Source: Breznakiella homolactica | GTDB lineage: Bacteria; Spirochaetota; Spirochaetia; Treponematales; Breznakiellaceae | NCBI RefSeq assembly: GCF_016616095.2 | Contig: NZ_CP067089.2 | Span: forward strand, 2,170,001 to 2,234,000 | Reading direction: 5' to 3' | DNA length: 64,000 bases | In this document: positions 36,360 through 45,743 of the stretch, one piece after another | Position numbering within the stretch: the stretch's first letter is position 1 | How the letters are laid out: every line of letters begins with the position of its first letter | Made by a program: the position numbers and the translations under genes | Notes under the pieces: generated by a model | Databases searched by the model: none | What the model was told of the DNA's origin: nothing | Seen by the model: only the letters and a program-made list of their open reading frames with translations

Positions 36360-38120
36360 TCAGAAAAGGCCCGAGATACGGCCTTCCGCGTCCACGTCGA
36401 TGTTCATAAACGCCGGTTTTGAAGGAAGTCCCGGCATGGTGGAGATATCCCCGCAGATGGGATAGACAAAACCCGCCCCGGCCGCGAGGCGGACCTCCCG
36501 GACCGGGAGACGCCATCCCCGGGGAGCGCCCTTTAAGGCCGGATCGTGGGAAAGGGAATACTGGGTTTTTGCCATGCATATCGGCAGTTTCCCGTACCCC
36601 TGGGATTCCAGGCGTTCCAGAGTCTCCGCGGCAGCCGCGGTAAAATCGACCCCGTCGGCGCCGTAAACTTCCCCGGCGATCTTTTCGATCTTCTCGGTAA
36701 GGGTGTTTTCCAGGGGATACAGGAATTTGAATTCGGACTTCCCGGCGGCGGCTTTCTCCACGGCTTCCGCGAGATCCGCCGCGCCTTCCCCGCCCAGGGC
36801 CCAGTGCCGGGAAACCACCGCGTCCGAGGCGCCGGCCTTGAGGGCCGCGTCCCGGATAAGATCCCATTCCGCCTGGGTATCCGTGGGGAAGCTGTTTATG
36901 GCCACCACCGCGGGAATCCCGAACCGCCGCACAATGCCGAGATGGGCCGTAAGGTTGGCCATACCGTTCCCGAGCAGTTCAAGGTTTTCTTCGGTGTATG
37001 CCGCGGGAAGGGGTTTCCCGGGGGTTACCGCGGGGCCGCCGCCGTGGGCTTTGAGGGCTCTGACCGTGGCGACCAGGACCACCGCGTCGGGAACGAGCCC
37101 GGAGCTCCGGCACTTGATATCGAAGAATTTCTCCATTCCCATATCCGAGCCGAACCCGCTTTCGGTGACCACATAGTCGGCGTACCCCACGGCGATACGG
37201 TCGGCAATTACCGAGGAATTGCCGTGGGCGATATTGGCGAAGGGGCCGGTATGGACAAAGGCTCCCTGGCCTTCCAGGGTCTGGAGCAGATTTGGCTTGA
37301 GCGCATCCTTGAGCAGGGCCGCCATGGCTCCGGCAACCTTAAAATCCTCAGCCGTAAGGGGATTTCCTTTCGTATCGTACGCGACAACCATACGGCCCAG
37401 CCGGCTCCGGAGATCCGCCATATCCGAGGCAAGGGCAAGAATGGCCATAACCTCACTGGCCACGGAAATATCGAAGTGGCTCTGCCGCAGGGGGCCGTCG
37501 GCCCGGCTGCCCATCCCGGTAACAACGTGCCGCAGGACCCGGTCATTCATATCCACGACCCGGCCGATGGCGACACCGTGGGGATCGGGATTGAGCTTGG
37601 ACAGCCCCATTTTTTCAAAATACCCGTCAGACCACCGGGATTCATGGTATATTCGCGCGTCCACCGCGGCGGCGCAGAGATTATGGGCCGCGGACACCGC
37701 GTGGATATCCCCGGTTAAATGGAGGTTGAAGTCTTCCATGGGGATAATCTGGCTGTACCCGCCCCCGGCGGCGCCGCCTTTTATCCCGAAGGTCGGCCCC
37801 ATGGAGGGCTGCCGCAGGGCGGCGACCGCGTTTTTCCCGATTTTCCCGAATCCCTGAACGAGGCCCACGGTGGTGGTAGTTTTACCCTCCCCCAGGGGAG
37901 TCGGACTTATGGCGGTGACATTGATGTATTTGGCTTTCCGGGGGGCTTTTTCCGAAGCGCCGCCCAGACGCCAGTCGATCTTGGCCTTATAGGGACCGTA
38001 TTCCTCCACCGCGCCGGCGGGAATTCCCAAACCGGAGGCAATATCGGAGATACGCTCCAGTTCCGCGGACTGGGCGATTTCAATATCCGAAGGCACCGGG
38101 TTTTTCCGTTCTATAGCCAT
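36360..38120 (-). CDS. fhs: Formate-tetrahydrofolate ligase
   Basis: ATP-dependent formation of 10-formyl-THF from formate; entry step of the methyl branch of reductive acetogenesis and also a one-carbon supply route. 586 residues from ATG 38120, behind AAGGAGGA. Landmarks are TPLGEGKTTTTVGL (P-loop-like, near residue 70), MGPTFGIKGGAAGGGYSQ and the PMEDFNLHLTGDIHA block. Length fits the monofunctional bacterial family. No other Wood-Ljungdahl genes are nearby; the alr gene lies 52 nt upstream in the same direction and may be co-transcribed. Confidence 0.96.
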   Translation of the reverse strand: MAIERKNPVPSDIEIAQSAELERISDIASGLGIPAGAVEEYGPYKAKIDWRLGGASEKAPRKAKYINVTAISPTPLGEGKTTTTVGLVQGFGKIGKNAVAALRQPSMGPTFGIKGGAAGGGYSQIIPMEDFNLHLTGDIHAVSAAHNLCAAAVDARIYHESRWSDGYFEKMGLSKLNPDPHGVAIGRVVDMNDRVLRHVVTGMGSRADGPLRQSHFDISVASEVMAILALASDMADLRSRLGRMVVAYDTKGNPLTAEDFKVAGAMAALLKDALKPNLLQTLEGQGAFVHTGPFANIAHGNSSVIADRIAVGYADYVVTESGFGSDMGMEKFFDIKCRSSGLVPDAVVLVATVRALKAHGGGPAVTPGKPLPAAYTEENLELLGNGMANLTAHLGIVRRFGIPAVVAINSFPTDTQAEWDLIRDAALKAGASDAVVSRHWALGGEGAADLAEAVEKAAAGKSEFKFLYPLENTLTEKIEKIAGEVYGADGVDFTAAAAETLERLESQGYGKLPICMAKTQYSLSHDPALKGAPRGWRLPVREVRLAAGAGFVYPICGDISTMPGLPSKPAFMNIDVDAEGRISGLF

Positions 38121-38171
38121 ACATTCCTCCTTATTTTGGGACACAGCCGGACAATACCCGGACAGGCGGCC

Positions 38172-39284
38172 TCAGGTCACGTAAACCCGGGGAACCCGTT
38201 TATGGATATTGCAGGTGATCTCATAGGGAATCGTTCCGAGGATATCCGCCACATCCGCCGCGTCTGACCCTCCGTTCCCGAAAACCGTTACTTCATCCCA
38301 GCGTTTAAGGTCCGTATCCGGTCCGAGATCGACGAGACACTGGTCCATGCAGATGGTTCCCACCAGAGGATAGGCCTTTCCGCCGATCGCCACCGAATAC
38401 CGTCCGCTCAGGGACCGGGGCAGACCGTCGGCGTACCCCACGGGGAGCGTCCCCAGGATCGTGTTCCGGTCGGCCTGCCAGGTCCGGCCGTAGGATACGG
38501 ATTCACCCTTAAAAACCTCTTTCGTAAAAACGATATGGGTCCGCAGTTCCATAACCGGCTCCACCGGGACCAGTTCAGCCGCTTCCCTGACCGGCGGATA
38601 ACCGTACAGGAGCAACCCCGGCCGCACCATGTCGAAAAAGCTGTCACCGTGGAGCACCACCGCTCCAGAATTGGCGGCATGAACGATACCGGGATTGACC
38701 CCGGAATCCCGGAATTCCTCAAGAACAGACTGGAAACAGTGAATTTGTTCTTTTGTATACAGCACATCGTCGGGTTTTGCTGAATCCGCCACCGCGAAAT
38801 GGGTGGCTGTCCCGGTCAGTTTAAGGGATATCTGGGAACCGATATGGCGCGCCAGAACCAGGGCATCCCCCGGCCGGCAGCCCATACGGCCCATGCCGGT
38901 ATCCACTTTCAAATGGACCGAAAGAATATCCCCGGCCCGGTCCGCCGCGGCCGCCGCTTCCGCCGCAAAATCAGCGTCCGAAATCATCAGCGTAAGCCGG
39001 TACCGCACAATATCAGGCAGTTCTTCCGCCAATGGCTGGGAAAGCAGCAGAATCGGGGCCACAATCCCCGCGTCCCTGAGCTCAATTCCTTCCTGGGTCG
39101 AAGCCACCGCCAGGTAGCCCGCGCCGGCCTGTATGGCGGCCACGGCAATACGCACGGCGCCGTGGCCGTAGGCATCAGCCTTGATCGGCACACAGATCCT
39201 GGGATTCGGCCCTATCTTTTCCCGGACCGCCTGGATGTTTCCGCGCAGCCGGTCCAAATGTATTATCGCTTTCGTTGCCCGCAT
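38172..39284 (-). CDS. alr: Alanine racemase
   Basis: PLP enzyme that makes D-alanine for peptidoglycan. 370 residues. The cofactor lysine is in PIKADAYGHG near residue 38; the catalytic Tyr region appears as VSYGRTW near 265, and TICMDQCLVDL near 310 matches the substrate pocket. A well-formed promoter (TTGCCT, 17 nt, TACAAT) places the start codon only 7 nt after the -10 and there is no ribosome site, so the message looks leaderless. fhs follows after about 50 nt. Confidence 0.95.
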   Translation of the reverse strand: MRATKAIIHLDRLRGNIQAVREKIGPNPRICVPIKADAYGHGAVRIAVAAIQAGAGYLAVASTQEGIELRDAGIVAPILLLSQPLAEELPDIVRYRLTLMISDADFAAEAAAAADRAGDILSVHLKVDTGMGRMGCRPGDALVLARHIGSQISLKLTGTATHFAVADSAKPDDVLYTKEQIHCFQSVLEEFRDSGVNPGIVHAANSGAVVLHGDSFFDMVRPGLLLYGYPPVREAAELVPVEPVMELRTHIVFTKEVFKGESVSYGRTWQADRNTILGTLPVGYADGLPRSLSGRYSVAIGGKAYPLVGTICMDQCLVDLGPDTDLKRWDEVTVFGNGGSDAADVADILGTIPYEITCNIHKRVPRVYVT

Positions 39285-39291
39285 AATTTGT

Positions 39292-39320
39292 ATTGTACCG
39301 TGTACAAAAGCTTAAGGCAA
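39292..39320 (-). promoter_or_regulatory. Leaderless-type promoter of alr
   Basis: Minus strand TTGCCT (39320-39315), exactly 17 nt, TACAAT (39297-39292), then 7 nt to the ATG at 39284. The start of transcription would coincide with the A of the ATG. Confidence 0.65.
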
Positions 39321-39465
39321 TGTGAACCCGGGGCGTCTGTGTTTTTGGTATACCCGGCAATGTATACTGCAGGATGGAACCGTAAATTACCGGTCAGGCT
39401 CAGAAATTGGGCCGGAAAAAATAATATAGAAAAATAATTGCAACTGGGGTATAATAGTACCAAAT

Positions 39466-40968
39466 ATGATTACACGATTGGTAAAATGTTTATGTCTTAT
39501 TTCCCTTTTCTCACTGTTCCTCATGGGATGCGGAGAATTGGAAACAGTGCTCCCCTCCGCAAGTGAATCATATAAAGTAAATGCCTTTGTGAATGACCGG
39601 ACCCTCGCGGACCATTCTTTTATATTCCGGAATGATACTCTGCGGCCGGCATTTTTGAATTCCGTGGACGGCGACCCCGATGTGACAGGTCTTCTGGTCT
39701 TCTTTGAAACCCCCGAAGGCAATGCGGTCAGCGAAAAAGTACGGTATCTGCTTCCTTCCGGGGAAGAATCTCCCTCGTATTCCGGGGAAACGGTGATTAC
39801 CGTTAACAGCCTCGACGAATCCCTGGCGGTGTTTACCCTTCCCGACAACCTGGAACCGGGCCAGTATGTTATGGTTTTCCACATCCTGGGAAAACGGGAC
39901 GTGCTGTATAAGAGTTCCCAGACGGTATATTACCTTGAAGACTATTACTGCTCGGTGGAGGATATACGGATGTATCTCCCCGGGGTAAGCAGCGGGCCGT
40001 ACCTCATCATGCCCGGACTCACCATACTGCTGGAAACGGAACTGAACTGCGATCCGGAGATTGATCCCTATATTATCTGGTACAGCAACGGAAAACGTAT
40101 TGACGGAGGAACCCTTTCCGAAGGGAAAAACCGGGTGCTGTGGACCGCCCCGGGAATAACGGGATTTACGACTATCCGGGCCGAGGTTTTTCCATTTACC
40201 CCGAAAAAAAACGTACCTAAAAACGCGGCGGGTTACGCAAAGGATTTATCCATTCCCGTATCGTCCAAGGCTCGGATACCCGCTTTTTATGCCGATGACG
40301 GCGGGCAGTGCGTTTACTGGTACCAGTTTACCGGGAACCTTGAAGCGGCCAAAGCGCCCAACCAGGGCGGCAGGGTACTTATTAAGGCTGAAGACAGCCC
40401 TCTCCGCTGGGAAGTACATGAAGACCTGTACGGACTCGCCGTCGGACCGGCGGATGTGTACACAATTCCGGATTTCAGCCTTTCCTTCGGCAATAGTAAA
40501 ACAGGATTCACGGTAAATAAACTGAACATACATTTTGTCCCCCGCTCCTCAGGAACCGTTGCCCGGGGGCTTTTTTCCCTGGACAGCGGCAGGACCCTGG
40601 AAATGGAGATTTCAGTTACTGCCGAAGGGGTTCTGCTGGCGGCGGGAACGGAAACCGAAAAACACAGGATTACCCTGCCGGCCGCCGTGCTGGATGCCGG
40701 GGAAATTGTCGATCTGGCGCTGATGTTCTCCCTTACGGAAAAGGGTTTTGCCGTATCAATGTATCTTGATGGTGCCGAAACCGCGGCGGAAGAACTCATT
40801 ATCCCGCTGAATGAATCCTTAAACGGGAGCGGTGTTTTCAGCCTGGGCGCGGAAAACAGCGGCAGCACCGGGTCACATTCCGGCGGAATAGTGGCACTGA
40901 TTGACGAGGTTTTTCTCGAACAGCTTTCGGCGGGAAACGGAACCGCGGGAGAAGGATCGGACAGATAA
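39466..40968 (+). CDS. Large lipoprotein of unknown function, LamG-like C-terminus
   Basis: 500 residues, lipobox FLMGC with Cys near residue 22. The N-terminal ~250 residues look like stacked beta-sandwich domains (LLVFFETPEGNAVSEKVRYL; an Ig-like part with LTILLETELNCDPEIDPYI). The C-terminal ~230 residues have the jelly-roll pattern of concanavalin/LamG proteins (FSLSFGNSKTGFTVNKLNI ... VALIDEVFLEQL). Probably anchored to the outer membrane or periplasmic face; ligand unknown. TATAAT ends 10 nt before the ATG and no ribosome site is present. Confidence 0.72.
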   Translation: MITRLVKCLCLISLFSLFLMGCGELETVLPSASESYKVNAFVNDRTLADHSFIFRNDTLRPAFLNSVDGDPDVTGLLVFFETPEGNAVSEKVRYLLPSGEESPSYSGETVITVNSLDESLAVFTLPDNLEPGQYVMVFHILGKRDVLYKSSQTVYYLEDYYCSVEDIRMYLPGVSSGPYLIMPGLTILLETELNCDPEIDPYIIWYSNGKRIDGGTLSEGKNRVLWTAPGITGFTTIRAEVFPFTPKKNVPKNAAGYAKDLSIPVSSKARIPAFYADDGGQCVYWYQFTGNLEAAKAPNQGGRVLIKAEDSPLRWEVHEDLYGLAVGPADVYTIPDFSLSFGNSKTGFTVNKLNIHFVPRSSGTVARGLFSLDSGRTLEMEISVTAEGVLLAAGTETEKHRITLPAAVLDAGEIVDLALMFSLTEKGFAVSMYLDGAETAAEELIIPLNESLNGSGVFSLGAENSGSTGSHSGGIVALIDEVFLEQLSAGNGTAGEGSDR

Positions 40969-41146
40969 ACGGACCGGTATCGGGTCAAATATGGAGTATT
41001 TTTATCAAATATTTGAGATTAGGGTGTGAAACCCCTTTCTTCCGGTGTTATATTTAACATATTCCGGTTGAAAAATAAGCAAGGATGCGGCATTCTATCT
41101 ATGCCGATGCCATATAATAATGGAGATTTTTTTGAAGGAGATTCAA

Positions 41147-41827
41147 ATGAAACGTATTGCAGTATTAGCCCTCATCGCCGGGGCTTTGGTAATGGCCGGA
41201 TGCGCCAGCAAACCTGCGGAACAGACTCAGACGCTTCCGCCCGCGCCGGAATACGTGGAGCGGACGGATACATACCAGGTTATTGACCATAAGACCAAAG
41301 CGGTGGGTCAGGACGTCCCCGAATGGGTAACCCGCTATATCAGCGACGGGGTCAGCGGCGTGGAAGCCATGCCCCAGTACAACAATAAATACGTCTTTAT
41401 CGGTGAAGATTCCGGAACAAACCTGAATGCATTGCGGCAGTGGTCAACCGGGTTTACCGTTGCCCAGGATCTGTCCCGCATGGTGTCCAGCCGGGTGCAG
41501 GCCCGTTTTGCCGGTGCCGCCGCGGGAAGCCCCGATGACGAATACGGCCGGTATTTCGAGAACGTGGTTAAAAGCGCCTCCGACGCGACCTACAGCGGAG
41601 CCCGCAAGGAAACCGACTTCTGGCTGCTGAAACGGTATTTCAAAGCCGACGGGAAAACCGTTGACCGGGAAGTGTACGATTTCTACGTCCTGGTAAGCAT
41701 CGACAAGGACCTGCTCCAGCGCCAGATCAACGACATCCTGGATGGCGTCAATGTTGACACGCCCCCCACCCGGGAACAGTCAACCGCCATTGACCGGGTC
41801 AAGGAAGCCTTCTACGAAGGATTCTGA
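41147..41827 (+). CDS. Lipoprotein of unknown function
   Basis: 226 residues from ATG 41147, preceded by GAAGGAGATT; an upstream in-frame ATG at 41120 lacks this site. Lipobox LVMAGC with Cys near residue 19, followed by a disordered Gln/Pro linker. The conserved-looking core QDVPEWVTRYISDGVSGVE ... KYVFIGEDSGTNLNAL, followed by AQDLSRMVSSRVQARFAGAA, resembles the LPP20-family/FlgP-like lipoproteins, which occur on flagella or the outer membrane; this is a tentative match. It ends with a strong terminator. Confidence 0.75.
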   Translation: MKRIAVLALIAGALVMAGCASKPAEQTQTLPPAPEYVERTDTYQVIDHKTKAVGQDVPEWVTRYISDGVSGVEAMPQYNNKYVFIGEDSGTNLNALRQWSTGFTVAQDLSRMVSSRVQARFAGAAAGSPDDEYGRYFENVVKSASDATYSGARKETDFWLLKRYFKADGKTVDREVYDFYVLVSIDKDLLQRQINDILDGVNVDTPPTREQSTAIDRVKEAFYEGF

Positions 41828-41853
41828 TCCAACCCGTACCGAGTTTTTTACAG

Positions 41854-41881
41854 ACGGTCCCCCTAGGGGGACCGTTTTTTT
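41854..41881 (+). terminator. Rho-independent terminator
   Basis: Perfect palindrome ACGGTCCCCC-TA-GGGGGACCGT followed by TTTTTT, about 27 nt after the lipoprotein stop. Confidence 0.92.
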
Positions 41882-41982
41882 ATGCCATTCCGGCATGCGG
41901 CGGCGGACACAAACACCCGGAAACTAGAAGAGGGGGCAGTGGAGAAGCGTTAGTGTCACCTGTGACACTAACCTTCGGAACG

Positions 41983-42168
41983 AGGGGGAGCCGCCCTCTT
42001 CTCAGGGCAGCACCAAGCCGGTTAAGCCGGAACGTATCCGCGCGATAATGGTAACGCCGGGTGTCGTATGAAAAGAAATACCGCTTTGCGGTGTTTTTTT
42101 CATACGACGGGCCCCGCGGAACCGTTAAACACGGATACGTTCCGGATTGCCAGACTCGGTGCTCCCCC
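41983..42168 (-). repeat. Palindromic element 6 (type I flank, B core)
   Basis: Outer AGGGGGAG / CTCCCCC and middle GGAACGTATCCG / CGGATACGTTCC. The B-type stem is GTCGTATGAAAAGAAATACCGC / GCGGTG...TTTTTTTCATACGAC with TTT loop. A separate perfect 24-nt palindrome GTTAGTGTCAC-CT-GTGACACTAAC sits just before it (41949-41972). The CTCCCCC end is 6 nt from a TTGACA -35. Confidence 0.8.
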
Positions 42169-42174
42169 GCATCA

Positions 42175-42203
42175 TTGACAATCTCAAAAAGAATAGGTAT
42201 TTT
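42175..42203 (+). promoter_or_regulatory. Promoter upstream of ABC-F gene
   Basis: TTGACA (42175-42180), 17 nt, TATTTT (42198-42203). About 160 nt of leader separates it from the ATG at 42370; no uORF or attenuator is clearly visible there. Confidence 0.55.
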
Positions 42204-42369
42204 TACTGCAGGCGCAAGCTAAAGTACCAATAAACAGTAGAGGACCGGGGAGCGATGAGGAAATAAAACCAAAGGGGACAGCAGGCAGAAACGGCACTCC
42301 CTTTTGTGTATTATTCCCGGTCAAAATCAATTCATTGCCCGGGGACCGCCGTATATACGGAGGCCCGCC

Positions 42370-43890
42370 ATGGCTCACAATTTTTTATCATTCAATTCAG
42401 CCGATTTTTATTACCCTTCCTCGATCCACCCGGTACTGAAAAATATCCGCTTCGATGCCCATCCCGGCTGGACCGGTATTGTCGGGGAAAACGGTTCAGG
42501 GAAGAGCACCCTGCTCCTCCTGGCCGCGGGCATCCTGGAACCTTCAGAGGGGTCGATTCAAAGACCCGAACCCATAGTGTACTGCCCCCAGCGGACCGAT
42601 GACCTGCCCGGCAGCTGGGAGGATTTTTTCTATTCCGGGGACAACGAAGCCGGAAAATTTATGGATCTCCTGCAAATCGGTTATGACTGGCCGTACCGGT
42701 GGGAAAGCCTGAGCCATGGAGAACGGAAACGCCTGCAGCTTGCCCTGGCGCTTTGGGAAACCCCCGCCATGCTTGCGGTGGATGAACCCACCAACCACCT
42801 CGACCGGGACGCGAAAATTCTCATCGCCAATGCCCTGGAGGGGTACGGCGGAATCGGCCTTCTGGTAAGCCACGACCGGACCTTGCTTGACCGGCTCTGC
42901 GGCAGCTGCCTCTTTCTTGACGGCGGCAGCGCGGTCCTCCGGCCCGGCGGGGTTTCCCGGGGACTTGCGGAGGATGAACGGGAACAGCTCGAGCAGAAGC
43001 GGAACCGGCAGCAGATCGTTTCCGAACGGAACCGGCTCGCCGCGGAGGCGGACAGCCGCAGACGGCTGGCCGAAAGCGCCAAAAACCGGATGTCCAAGCG
43101 CAATGTGGATAAAAATGACCGGGATACCAAGGGGAAAATAAACATGGCCCGGCTTACGGGCAAGGACGCGGTGGGAACCAATCTGTACAAGCGTATGGAA
43201 AACCGGATCGGCCGGCTCGACCGGGATCTGTCCGCCCATACGGTGCGGCATGAACGGCCGACGGGCATAACCCTGACGGGCACGACCGCCCGGGGGGACC
43301 GGTTATTCACCCTGCCGGGGGAGCGCATCACGCTGTCCCCGGAAAAGTTCCTGCTGATTCCCGAACTTACCATGGAGCCCCGGGACCGCATTGCCTTGAC
43401 CGGGCCCAACGGCAGCGGAAAAAGCACCCTGATAAACCGGATTATTGCATCCATACCGGGGCAAATTCCTTTCCTGGTGGTTCCCCAGGAAATAACAATG
43501 GAAGAAAGCAGGAATATCCTGGAGCAGGTCCTTGGGGAGGAGGAAAAAAACAAGGGGGAAATCCTCTCACGGTTTTCCCGGCTTGGATCGGATCCCCGGT
43601 CCCTGCTGCAGTCAGCCTTGCCCAGCCCGGGAGAAATACGGAAACTGCTTATTGCCCGGGGAGTTTTCCAGAATCCGGCGCTGATCATTATGGATGAACC
43701 CACCAATCACCTCGACCTTCCTTCAATACAGCTCCTGGAGACAACCCTTCAGGAATCCGCGGCGGCGCTGCTTCTGGTCAGCCACGATGACGCGTTTCTA
43801 GACCGCCTGGCCCGGAAAGAATGGGCCCTCCGGCCTGTCACCGGCGGCGGAGAGCTGGTTACCCTTGACCGGGATGGGACATACAACTAG
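42370..43890 (+). CDS. ABC-F family ATPase
   Basis: 506 residues from ATG 42370 behind ACGGAGG. Two ABC cassettes and no membrane segments: Walker A GENGSGKSTL and GPNGSGKSTL, Walker B DEPTNHLD twice, and between them a basic, coiled linker (EQLEQKRNRQQIVSERNRL ... SKRNVDKNDRD). These are ABC-F traits, soluble proteins acting on ribosomes in translation control or antibiotic protection. The first signature is LSHGERKRL; the second is degenerate (LPSPGEIRKLL). The long leader would suit regulation. Downstream, 9 nt away, is a PAP2 phosphatase gene, likely in the same operon. Confidence 0.88.
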   Translation: MAHNFLSFNSADFYYPSSIHPVLKNIRFDAHPGWTGIVGENGSGKSTLLLLAAGILEPSEGSIQRPEPIVYCPQRTDDLPGSWEDFFYSGDNEAGKFMDLLQIGYDWPYRWESLSHGERKRLQLALALWETPAMLAVDEPTNHLDRDAKILIANALEGYGGIGLLVSHDRTLLDRLCGSCLFLDGGSAVLRPGGVSRGLAEDEREQLEQKRNRQQIVSERNRLAAEADSRRRLAESAKNRMSKRNVDKNDRDTKGKINMARLTGKDAVGTNLYKRMENRIGRLDRDLSAHTVRHERPTGITLTGTTARGDRLFTLPGERITLSPEKFLLIPELTMEPRDRIALTGPNGSGKSTLINRIIASIPGQIPFLVVPQEITMEESRNILEQVLGEEEKNKGEILSRFSRLGSDPRSLLQSALPSPGEIRKLLIARGVFQNPALIIMDEPTNHLDLPSIQLLETTLQESAAALLLVSHDDAFLDRLARKEWALRPVTGGGELVTLDRDGTYN

Positions 43891-43899
43891 GCTGGATTT

Positions 43900-44838
43900 A
43901 TGGAACAAGTGTATCAATGGGGCATTGCGGTTATTCAGGGAATCCAGCGGATGGAAAATCCGTTTATGACCGCGCTTATGAAGGGAATCACGTTTCTGGG
44001 AACCGAATACGTTTATGTGGTTCTGATGGCGCTTATTTTTTGGTGTATCGATGAGAAAAGAGGGTTCAGGCTTTCGGTGGCGGTGATTTTCTCGGCGTGG
44101 CTCAATACCTGGATGAAGGCGCTGCTGAAGCAGCCCAGGCCCTATGATCTCGATCCCAGCGTGGGCAGGGCGTATGAATCGAGTTACGGCATCCCGTCAG
44201 GACACGCCCAGAATTCCCTGGTTCTGGGAATGGTACTGGCCTCCTGGGGCACAAAAAAACGGTATTACCTGTTCGCGGTACTGGCAAGCGCCGTTATCGG
44301 CTTTACCCGGCTGTACCTGGGAGTTCACTTTCCCACTGATCTTTTTGCGGGCTGGCTCCTGGGGCTCATTATTCTGGCGGTATACGCTGTCTTCGGAAAT
44401 CTTATTGAAGCGCTTCTCACCGCGGGGGGAATCCGCGCCCAGATAATAACCGCGGCGGCGGTATCACTCCTGATGAACGCGGTCTATCCGGAGGATACGA
44501 ACCTCTCGGGGCTGTTCCTGGGTATGGGAGCCGGTTACAGTCTTATGGTGAACCGGTTTCCCTTTTCCGCGGGAAAGGGTCCCGACGGGCTTAAACCTAA
44601 ATTCCCCGTACTGATACTCCGGTACATCACCGGCCTGGCCGGAGCCCTGGTCATTTTTTTAGCCCTGAAAGCCCTGCTGCCCGGGGAAACCTCGGCGTAT
44701 TACCAGCTGGGACGTTTTGTCCGGTACGGCGCCGCCGGGTTCTGGGTATGCGCCGGCGCGCCATGGTTATTCCTCCGCTTCGGTCTGGCCGGCCGCAGGG
44801 ATGGTACCAATCAAGGGGAAGAATCCCCCGCGGAATAA
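43900..44838 (+). CDS. Membrane PAP2-family phosphatase
   Basis: 312 residues with about eight membrane helices. The three-part phosphatase signature is intact: KALLKQPRP (residues ~68-76), the PSGH box in YGIPSGHAQN near residue 100, and TRLYLGVHFPTDLFAG near residue 135. Members dephosphorylate lipid phosphates such as undecaprenyl pyrophosphate or phosphatidic acid at the outer face of the inner membrane. The C-terminal extension adds three helices. It starts 9 nt after the ABC-F stop and converges with galU. Confidence 0.88.
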   Translation: MEQVYQWGIAVIQGIQRMENPFMTALMKGITFLGTEYVYVVLMALIFWCIDEKRGFRLSVAVIFSAWLNTWMKALLKQPRPYDLDPSVGRAYESSYGIPSGHAQNSLVLGMVLASWGTKKRYYLFAVLASAVIGFTRLYLGVHFPTDLFAGWLLGLIILAVYAVFGNLIEALLTAGGIRAQIITAAAVSLLMNAVYPEDTNLSGLFLGMGAGYSLMVNRFPFSAGKGPDGLKPKFPVLILRYITGLAGALVIFLALKALLPGETSAYYQLGRFVRYGAAGFWVCAGAPWLFLRFGLAGRRDGTNQGEESPAE

Positions 44839-44853
44839 ACCCAACCGTCAGGA

Positions 44854-45696
44854 TTAACCTTTTTTCAGGGCAATATAGTTATCCAGGACACGCTTAAGGG
44901 AGGGGATGCTTTCGGCATACCGGAGGATCGCCTCCAGATATCCCTCGGGTTCTCCGGTATCCATCCGGTGGCCCGAAAGGCGTTTATACACCACCCTTCC
45001 CTCGTTCATAAGCTTGTTGAGGGCATAGATATGGTAGTATTCCCCTCCTTCATGGCGTTCCCATCCTTCTTCGAGGTAGTTGAAAAAATCAGGGGTATAC
45101 AGGTACCGTCCGATGGAAACCTCATGGCTCGGTTCGGTGCCCTTCATGGGTTTTTCCACAATGGCGCGGACGTGTTTTCCGTCCGCCGCGATATCGAGAA
45201 CGCCGTACCGGCTGACATCATCTTTTTCGTAGACCGTGGCCATCACCGAACAGCCGGTTTCGCGCCAGGCCTCAATAAGCTGGGATGACAGAGGGGGCTC
45301 GCCGATGTGGAGATCGTCGGGGTACGCCACGATGCAGGGGCTGTCCCCCACAAAGGATTTGACCTGGAGCAGGGCGTGGCCCGTGCCCAGCATCCGCTGC
45401 TGCCTGATAAAGGCAAAACGGACATTCGCCGGAGGGGTGATCCGTTCGAGCAGTTTCGTTTTCCCTTCCCGTTCGAAAATGGATTCCAGCTCTATTTCCC
45501 GGTCAAAGTAATCCTCCAGCGCCTTTTTGCGGCGGGAACTGACAATGATGATATCCTCAATGCCGGATTTGACGAATTCGTCCACAATAAAGGCAATGGA
45601 CGGCACATTGACAATGGGAAGCATTTCCTTAGGGATAGTCTTCGTAACCGGCAGAAACCGGGTGCCGTAGCCCGCGGCAAGAATAATACCTTTCAT
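44854..45696 (-). CDS. galU: UTP-glucose-1-phosphate uridylyltransferase
   Basis: Makes UDP-glucose for glycans and glycolipids. 280 residues from ATG 45696 (an in-frame ATG 9 nt upstream is possible). Nucleotidyltransferase signature GIILAAGYGTRFLPVTKTIP at residues 3-22, catalytic lysine in KEMLPI, sugar-binding PDDLHIG region near residue 130 and EKPMKG near 195, all as in GalU. There is no ribosome site, and the promoter's -10 ends 7 nt before the start, so the transcript is probably leaderless. Confidence 0.93.
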   Translation of the reverse strand: MKGIILAAGYGTRFLPVTKTIPKEMLPIVNVPSIAFIVDEFVKSGIEDIIIVSSRRKKALEDYFDREIELESIFEREGKTKLLERITPPANVRFAFIRQQRMLGTGHALLQVKSFVGDSPCIVAYPDDLHIGEPPLSSQLIEAWRETGCSVMATVYEKDDVSRYGVLDIAADGKHVRAIVEKPMKGTEPSHEVSIGRYLYTPDFFNYLEEGWERHEGGEYYHIYALNKLMNEGRVVYKRLSGHRMDTGEPEGYLEAILRYAESIPSLKRVLDNYIALKKG

Positions 45697-45703
45697 ATAT
45701 ACC

Positions 45704-45733
45704 ATAGTAACGGCCCTTGGCTGAAACATGCAA
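45704..45733 (-). promoter_or_regulatory. Leaderless-type promoter of galU
   Basis: Minus strand TTGCAT (45733-45728), 18 nt, TACTAT (45709-45704), then 7 nt to the ATG at 45696. Confidence 0.55.
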
Positions 45734-45743
45734 GTTATTTCGC

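Noticed and set aside
41005-41016. Palindrome TCAAATATTTGA upstream of the lipoprotein gene
   Set aside because: Short AT-rich palindrome, expected by chance in intergenic DNA; no second copy seen.
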